In this document: positions 58,545 through 62,594 of the stretch, one piece after another | Layout of the letters: every line of letters starts with the position of its first letter | Position numbering within the stretch: position 1 is the first letter of the stretch | From: an uncultured Clostridia bacterium | GTDB lineage: Bacteria > Bacillota > Clostridia > Oscillospirales > Feifaniaceae | Assembly: GCA_904420075.1 (NCBI GenBank) | Contig: CAJFTX010000008.1 | Coordinates: forward strand, 1-62,594 | Direction of reading: 5' to 3' | Length of the DNA stretch: 62,594 nt | Translations under genes and position numbers: made by a program | Notes under the pieces: model-generated | What the model saw: the letters and a program-made list of their open reading frames with translations, nothing else | Database searches by the model: none | Told to the model about the DNA's origin: nothing

Positions 58545-58674
58545 CTTCCAGTTTGGTGTGGGTTTGGGATATTCCAAACAAGCAAAAATCTCTCTTTCTG
58601 TCATAGCCGGAAGCGGTTGAGTTTTACGGAAAGGGTACCCCTCTCCCGGGTGCTTTTCTCCTGTTGCCGCGGGT

Positions 58675-59205
58675 TCAGTACCGCACCCCGGCGATGATCG
58701 CGCCGCGGACGATCTCCGTGTCGCCGTCGCCCGAAACGCCGCCCGAGACAATGCCGGAGATCACCGCGGTTCCCCGGTTTATCACCGCGCCGCTGACCGT
58801 CCCGCTGCACTCAAACCGGCCGCCCGCCTCGACCGTCACACTGCCGCTGACAATTCCGCTGCACTCAAAGGTGACCCCCGGCTCCACCGTGAGATCGCCC
58901 GACACAATCCCGCTCAGCACGGTGTTCTCCCGCGCCGTGTAGTCCCCGGGGACCACGTCGCTGATCACGGTCGTCCCGCCGGAGGGGCGCTGCGGCGTCG
59001 CCTCCGGCCGCCCGGGCTCCTCCTCCGCAGCGCCGCTCTCCCGCTCCTGCTCCGGCTGCCGCTCCGTCTCCACCCGGCCGCTCTGCTGCCGCCGGTCCGG
59101 GCGCCCGTCTAAGCCCCAGCCAAAAAGCCCGCCGTAGGAACAGCCCCCAAGCAGCAGGCTCAGCGCGGCAAGTGGCGCCACCACACGCAAAATCGTTCTC
59201 CCCAT
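58675..59205 (-). CDS. Lipoprotein with bactofilin-like beta-helix repeats
   Basis: A 176-residue lipoprotein. The lipobox is LSLLLGGC with Cys22. Residues about 33-75 form a charged Glu/Arg/Gln/Pro linker. From about 80 to the end come repeats: SGIVSGDLTVEPGVTFEC, SGIVSGSVTVEAGGRFEC, SGTVSGAVINRGTAVI, SGIVSGGVSGDGDTEIV, then RGAIIAG. The spacing and the turn-rich Gly/Ser pattern match the bactofilin right-handed beta-helix. Bactofilins are cytoskeletal and cytoplasmic; here the domain would lie outside the cell. The start at 59205 has GGAGAG upstream. Confidence 0.75.
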   Translation of the reverse strand: MGRTILRVVAPLAALSLLLGGCSYGGLFGWGLDGRPDRRQQSGRVETERQPEQERESGAAEEEPGRPEATPQRPSGGTTVISDVVPGDYTARENTVLSGIVSGDLTVEPGVTFECSGIVSGSVTVEAGGRFECSGTVSGAVINRGTAVISGIVSGGVSGDGDTEIVRGAIIAGVRY

Positions 59206-59674
59206 CCGTCTCTCCCCCATCTTCCATTTCGTACGGCCGCGCCGCACCGCCAGACCTGCCGGGCGCAGCTCGCGCTCCGAGCTTACCGGCCGCCCTCCCG
59301 AGCTGTCACACAGGCGCCGGCTCCCCCGCCGGGCAGAGAGCCGGCTCTCTCCGCGCTCCCCTGCGGCACAGGCGGAGGTCTGGCGCGCATCCCCCCGCAG
59401 TCGCCGCCCCGGGCGCGCCTCAAGCACAGAGCTCCGGCAGGGCTCCCCGCCGGGCCGGCAAACAGCCCCGGATCAAACTCTGTTTTTAAGATATCACCGA
59501 ATCGCACAGGAGGTCAAGTCATCTCTCCAAAAAGTGGCGGGGAGTCCCTGCCATCCCCGCTCCGGGCCTCACAGCGGCTCCCCCCGCCCGCGGCACGGAA
59601 ACGAAGGAGAAAACTGCCCGAATCCCGCGCAGGATTTCCGCCCATTTTTGGGAATTTTTCTGTCCGCAGGGGAA
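59206..59674. other. Gene-free spacer before the T-box leader
   Basis: No supported open frame or RNA gene is seen. Codons upstream of the lipoprotein start stay open on the minus strand to 59427 but have no second ribosome site. Confidence 0.5.
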
Positions 59675-59703
59675 TTGACAACGCCGTCTCATCGCGCTAA
59701 AGT
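59675..59703 (+). promoter_or_regulatory. Promoter of the T-box/cstA unit
   Basis: A perfect TTGACA (59675-59680) is followed after 17 bases by TAAAGT (59698-59703). The transcript would begin near 59711, over 360 bases before the cstA start. Confidence 0.75.
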
Positions 59704-59710
59704 AAAAGAC

Positions 59711-60025
59711 GAAATCAAAGTCGAAATGCGGCGATCAGAACACGGCCTGCGGGGCGACCGCTTTTAGAGAGCCTGTCGGTTGATGAAAAGACGGCAGCGG
59801 TCCCGCCGGTTATCCTCTGAGAGCAGCGCGCGCGAACGGGGCGTGTGGCCCCAAGTAGCGCCCGCCGGAGCCCTCCGTTAACGGGGCGCGCGGTTCCCCT
59901 CTGGGCGCCGCGGCAGAGTGGCCGCCGAGGGCGGCAAGCGGAGTGGTAACGCGGAGGCAGGAGAGCCTTCGTCTTCGTCCGCGGCAGAGCAGCTGCCGCA
60001 GACAAAGGCGGGGCTCTCTTTTTGT
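59711..60025 (+). ncRNA. T-box leader with terminator upstream of cstA
   Basis: The leader has the parts of a tRNA-sensing T-box. Its AGAGAGCC...GTTGATGAAAAG segment (59766-59790) matches the conserved distal part of stem I. A helix pairs TCAGA (59735-59739) with TCTGA (59816-59820). The T-box sequence TGGTAACGCG (59944-59953) differs from the consensus TGGNACCGCG at one base. A terminator follows, GAGAGCC from 59961 pairing with GGGCTCTC (60011-60018), then TTTTT. The specifier is unclear: ATC (59812-59814, Ile) lies in the loop, with GTT or TTA as other readings. Confidence 0.75.
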
Positions 60026-60075
60026 TTCTCCTCTACGCGGACGGCTTTGAACCACTTGATAAGGGAGCGAATGCT

Positions 60076-61785
60076 ATGAACACACTCGTAATCGTCCTGA
60101 TTGCGGCGGTCTGCCTGGGCGGCGCGTATCTGCTGTACGGCCGCTGGCTCGCCAAAAAATGGGGCATCGACCCGAGGGCCAAAACCCCGGCCTATACCCG
60201 TGAGGACGGCCAGGACTATGTCCCGACCGACGGCGCGACCGTCTTCAACCACCAGTTCTCCTCCATCGCCGGGGCGGGCCCGGTGACCGGCGCCATCCAG
60301 GCGGCCGTCTTCGGCTGGGTGCCGGTGCTGCTCTGGGTGCTGATCGGCGGCATCTTCTTCGGCGCGGTGCACGACTTCGGCGCGCTCTACGCCAGCGTCA
60401 AAAATGAGGGCCGTTCGATGGGGCTGCTCATCGAGAAATACATCGGCAAGCTCGGCCGCAAGCTCTTTCTGATCTTCTGCTGGCTGTTCACGCTGCTCGT
60501 CATCGCGGCGTTCGCCGACATCGTCGCGGGCACCTTCAACGCCTACACCGCGGTGGACGGCGTAACCCAGCTCGCCCCGGCCGCGAGGAGCAACGGCGCC
60601 GCGGGCACCATCTCGCTGCTCTTCATCGTGTTCGCGATGCTCTTCGGCCTGCTCCAGAAGAAGTTCCGCTTCACCGGCTGGAGGGAGGCCGTCCTCGGCC
60701 TTGTCTGCACCGTCGCGGCGCTCGGCCTCGGCATGCTGCTTCCGATCACTCTCGGTAAGGACGGCTGGACCTATATCACCTTTGTCTATATCTTCTTCGC
60801 CGCGGTTCTCCCGATGTGGCTGCTCAAGCAGCCGCGCGACACGATGAGCACCTATATGTTTATCGGCATGATCGCGGGCGCGGTGGTCGGGCTGCTGGTC
60901 GCACATCCGAATATGAACCTCCCGGCTTTCACCGGATTCCACAACGACGCGCTCGGCGATCTCTTCCCGATCCTGTTTGTCACCGTCGCGTGCGGCGCGG
61001 TCTCCGGCTTCCACAGCCTGGTCTCCTCCGGCACCTCCTCCAAGACGATCTCCAACGAGCGGGATATGCTGAAGGTCGGCTACGGGGCGATGGTGCTCGA
61101 GAGCCTGCTCGCGGTGCTCGCGCTCTGCGTGGCGGGCGCGGCCGCCGCGGCCGACGGCACTCCCGCTGCGGGCACTCCGTTCCAGGTGTTCTCAAACGGC
61201 GTCGCCGGATTCTTTGAGATGTTCGGCGTGCCGGTCTATGTGGCCCAGTGCTTTATGACGATGTGCGTCTCCGCGCTGGCGCTCACCAGCCTCGACGCGG
61301 TCGCGCGGATCGGCCGCATGAGCTTCCAGGAGCTCTTCAGCGTGGACGACATGGCGCACGCGGCCGGCTGGAGGAAGCTCCTCTGTAACCGCTACTTCTC
61401 CACCGTTCTGACCCTCGCGGCCGCCTTCGTGCTGACCCGGATCGGCTACTCCAACATCTGGCCGCTCTTCGGCTCCGCGAACCAGCTGCTCAGCGCGCTG
61501 GTGCTGGTCACCCTCTGCGTCTTTCTCAAGGTCACCGGCCGGAGCAACAAGATGCTCTTCCCGCCGCTTATCATCATGCTGTGCGTCACCGGGACGGCGC
61601 TCGTGGAGCGCACCATCGGGCTGATCCAGGCGTTCGCCTCGGGCGGCGCCTCCCTGCTCACAGAGGGGCTCCAGCTGGTCATCGCCCTGCTTCTGATGGT
61701 GCTCGGTGTGATCATCGTGGTGAACTCCCTGCGCGCCTACTTCGCCTCCAAAAAGGGGGCGGAGCGGACCGGAACTCCCGCCTGA
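60076..61785 (+). CDS. cstA: CstA-family carbon starvation transporter
   Basis: A 569-residue membrane protein with about 15 hydrophobic segments, beginning MNTLVIVLIAAVCLGGAYLL and YGRWLAKKWG in sequence. Family features include VFNHQFSSIAGAGPVTG, and FGAVHDFGALYASV, HSLVSSGTSSKTI and SNIWPLFGSANQLLSALVL (in part). CstA proteins take up peptides or pyruvate in starving cells. It is slightly shorter than the E. coli protein (about 700). The start at 60076 has AAGGGAG eight bases upstream. The T-box leader suggests control by an uncharged tRNA. Confidence 0.92.
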   Translation: MNTLVIVLIAAVCLGGAYLLYGRWLAKKWGIDPRAKTPAYTREDGQDYVPTDGATVFNHQFSSIAGAGPVTGAIQAAVFGWVPVLLWVLIGGIFFGAVHDFGALYASVKNEGRSMGLLIEKYIGKLGRKLFLIFCWLFTLLVIAAFADIVAGTFNAYTAVDGVTQLAPAARSNGAAGTISLLFIVFAMLFGLLQKKFRFTGWREAVLGLVCTVAALGLGMLLPITLGKDGWTYITFVYIFFAAVLPMWLLKQPRDTMSTYMFIGMIAGAVVGLLVAHPNMNLPAFTGFHNDALGDLFPILFVTVACGAVSGFHSLVSSGTSSKTISNERDMLKVGYGAMVLESLLAVLALCVAGAAAAADGTPAAGTPFQVFSNGVAGFFEMFGVPVYVAQCFMTMCVSALALTSLDAVARIGRMSFQELFSVDDMAHAAGWRKLLCNRYFSTVLTLAAAFVLTRIGYSNIWPLFGSANQLLSALVLVTLCVFLKVTGRSNKMLFPPLIIMLCVTGTALVERTIGLIQAFASGGASLLTEGLQLVIALLLMVLGVIIVVNSLRAYFASKKGAERTGTPA

Positions 61786-61812
61786 TCCCCGAAAAACAGA
61801 ATATCCGTCGGA

Positions 61813-61850
61813 GAGAGCGCCGCAGTGTTAACTTGCGGCGCTCTCTTTTT
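61813..61850 (+). terminator. Terminator after cstA
   Basis: A perfect 12-base-pair stem (61813-61824 with 61834-61845) and a nine-base loop are followed by TTTTT. Confidence 0.92.
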
Positions 61851-62301
61851 CCCGCCTCAGCGGCGGGAATCTCCCACCGGTCGCACCCACTTCTGCTTTT
61901 ACCGCCAGCGCCCCTCCGCACACCACCCAAAAAATTCAGATGAGCGGTACTCAGAAAGGGAAATTCGAGCGGTTTTTCCGCTTTCGGGCGCCATCCAGTA
62001 GTTTCCATCCCCGGGCTTTTGAAGCGTTTCTTCCGTCTCTTCTCTCTCTGGAGCGGACGTTTCACTTCACCCAGCGCGCCGCCGGTCCCGCCATGTGAAG
62101 CGGGCGTCAAATCCCGCCGCCGTCCACGGATACAGCCGCATCTTTTTCTGTCCCGGAGGGGACTCCGCCGCTCAAGCCAAGAACGTCTTATCCCCGGTCG
62201 CGCCGGCCAAAAGCGAATCTCTCCACGCCCGCGCACGTCTCCTCCCCCCGCCGAATAGACTAAAGCAGATAGGATCGGCCGGACAGAATGGAGGTGTCCC
62301 C
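61851..62301. other. Gene-free stretch before the collagen-like gene
   Basis: No supported open frame is seen; short GC-rich frames on both strands lack ribosome sites. The promoter of the collagen-like gene should be here but cannot be picked out with a vegetative consensus. Confidence 0.5.
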
Positions 62302-62594
62302 ATGTTTCGATGGTATCGCCGCTGCTGCGAGGGAAGCTGCGCTCCCCCTCCTCAACCGGCGTGTTGTATTCCCTGTCCCCCCGGCCCCACCGGGCCCTGG
62401 GAGGAGGAGGGGCCCCCCGGCCCCACCGGCCCCACAGGGCCCACCGGTTCCCGCGGTCAGACGGGCATACCCGGCCCACAGGGCCCCGCCGGTGTAACCG
62501 GACCTACCGGGCCTGCCGGCCCACAGGGGCCCGCCGGTGTAACCGGGGCCGCAGGACCCGTTGGTCCCCAGGGACCCGCCGGTGTAACCGGAGC
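62302..62594 (+). CDS. Collagen-like Gly-X-Y repeat protein (partial, cut by window edge)
   Basis: The reading frame opens at 62302 after GGAGGTG and runs off the window after 97 codons. Residues 1-26 are Cys- and Pro-rich, with five cysteines ([14 protein letters not shown]). From about residue 27 the protein is made of Gly-X-Y triplets such as [13 protein letters not shown], then 15-residue units [15 protein letters not shown]. Threonine often takes the third triplet position, as in BclA-type exosporium and other bacterial collagen-like proteins. A surface or spore-coat role is likely; the C-terminal domain is not visible. Confidence 0.88.
   Translation, partial: MFRWYRRCCEGSCAPPPQPACCIPCPPGPTGPWEEEGPPGPTGPTGPTGSRGQTGIPGPQGPAGVTGPTGPAGPQGPAGVTGAAGPVGPQGPAGVTG
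62476..62594 (+). repeat. 45-bp tandem repeats in the collagen-like gene
   Basis: Units begin at 62476, 62521 and 62566 (the last one cut by the edge). Each encodes PQGPAGVTG followed by six variable residues. The DNA is nearly identical in the first 27 bases of each unit, a pattern prone to length change. Confidence 0.85.

Noticed and set aside
1-62594. CRISPR arrays, tRNA or rRNA genes, insertion sequences and prophage genes
   Set aside because: I looked for spaced direct repeats, T-loop motifs, transposase and integrase motifs and phage structural genes on both strands and saw none. The only long tandem repeats are in the collagen-like gene and at 44600-44715.

Overview
The window is a strongly GC-rich chromosomal segment of a low-branching Firmicute, most likely a gut-type Clostridium relative of the Oscillospiraceae kind. 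The evidence is gene content and order: DivIVA/YlmH/YggT/SepF/YggS, miaB-ylbF-mutS-mutL-miaA, a WalRK system with WalH and WalI, an ECF-type ThiT, a corrinoid methyltransferase island and strong Gram-positive ribosome binding sites. Most genes lie on the minus strand. No tRNA, rRNA, CRISPR array, phage or insertion sequence was seen.

Layout. 1-4428 (minus): LytTR response regulator, a GHKL kinase without membrane segments, and two ABC exporter halves, the second cut by the window edge. 4556-6119 (plus): two-subunit L-serine dehydratase. 6297-9057: rpe, a 1.3-kb gap holding a decayed XRE-type regulator, and a HAD phosphatase. 9444-10184: thiT behind a TPP riboswitch. 10660-26875 (minus): rluD, lspA, ileS and the division cluster, then miaA, mutL, mutS, ylbF and miaB. 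27041-32268: a metallo-hydrolase, an aldo/keto reductase-carboxymuconolactone decarboxylase pair, a P-loop protein, dacF and rlmH. 32265-41733: walJ, murA, walI, walH, walK, walR and a large M23 endopeptidase, which together form a cell-wall homeostasis region.

42061-49464 is a corrinoid-dependent methyl-transfer island. It has a UroD-type methyltransferase, a reductive activator of corrinoid enzymes, a DUF2284 protein and a B12-binding corrinoid protein. Divergent to these are a PocR/AraC regulator, a DUF4430 protein and an ECF S component, and a second UroD-like protein lies beyond. The methyl donor is unknown, and the two plus-strand membrane proteins look like a corrinoid uptake module. 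50639-57268 is a seven-gene operon: two tandem metallophosphoesterases, a solute-binding lipoprotein, two permeases, an HCxxGKDRT phosphatase and an MsmX/UgpC-type ATPase. It looks like import of a phosphate ester followed by cytosolic dephosphorylation.

57390-58650 is a distinctly AT-rich patch with a SAM methyltransferase, probably acquired. It is followed by a lipoprotein with bactofilin-like repeats (58675-59205), a CstA transporter preceded by what looks like a T-box leader (59711-61785), and the start of a collagen-like Gly-X-Y protein running off the right edge. All function calls come from reading the sequence and recalling families; no search was run.
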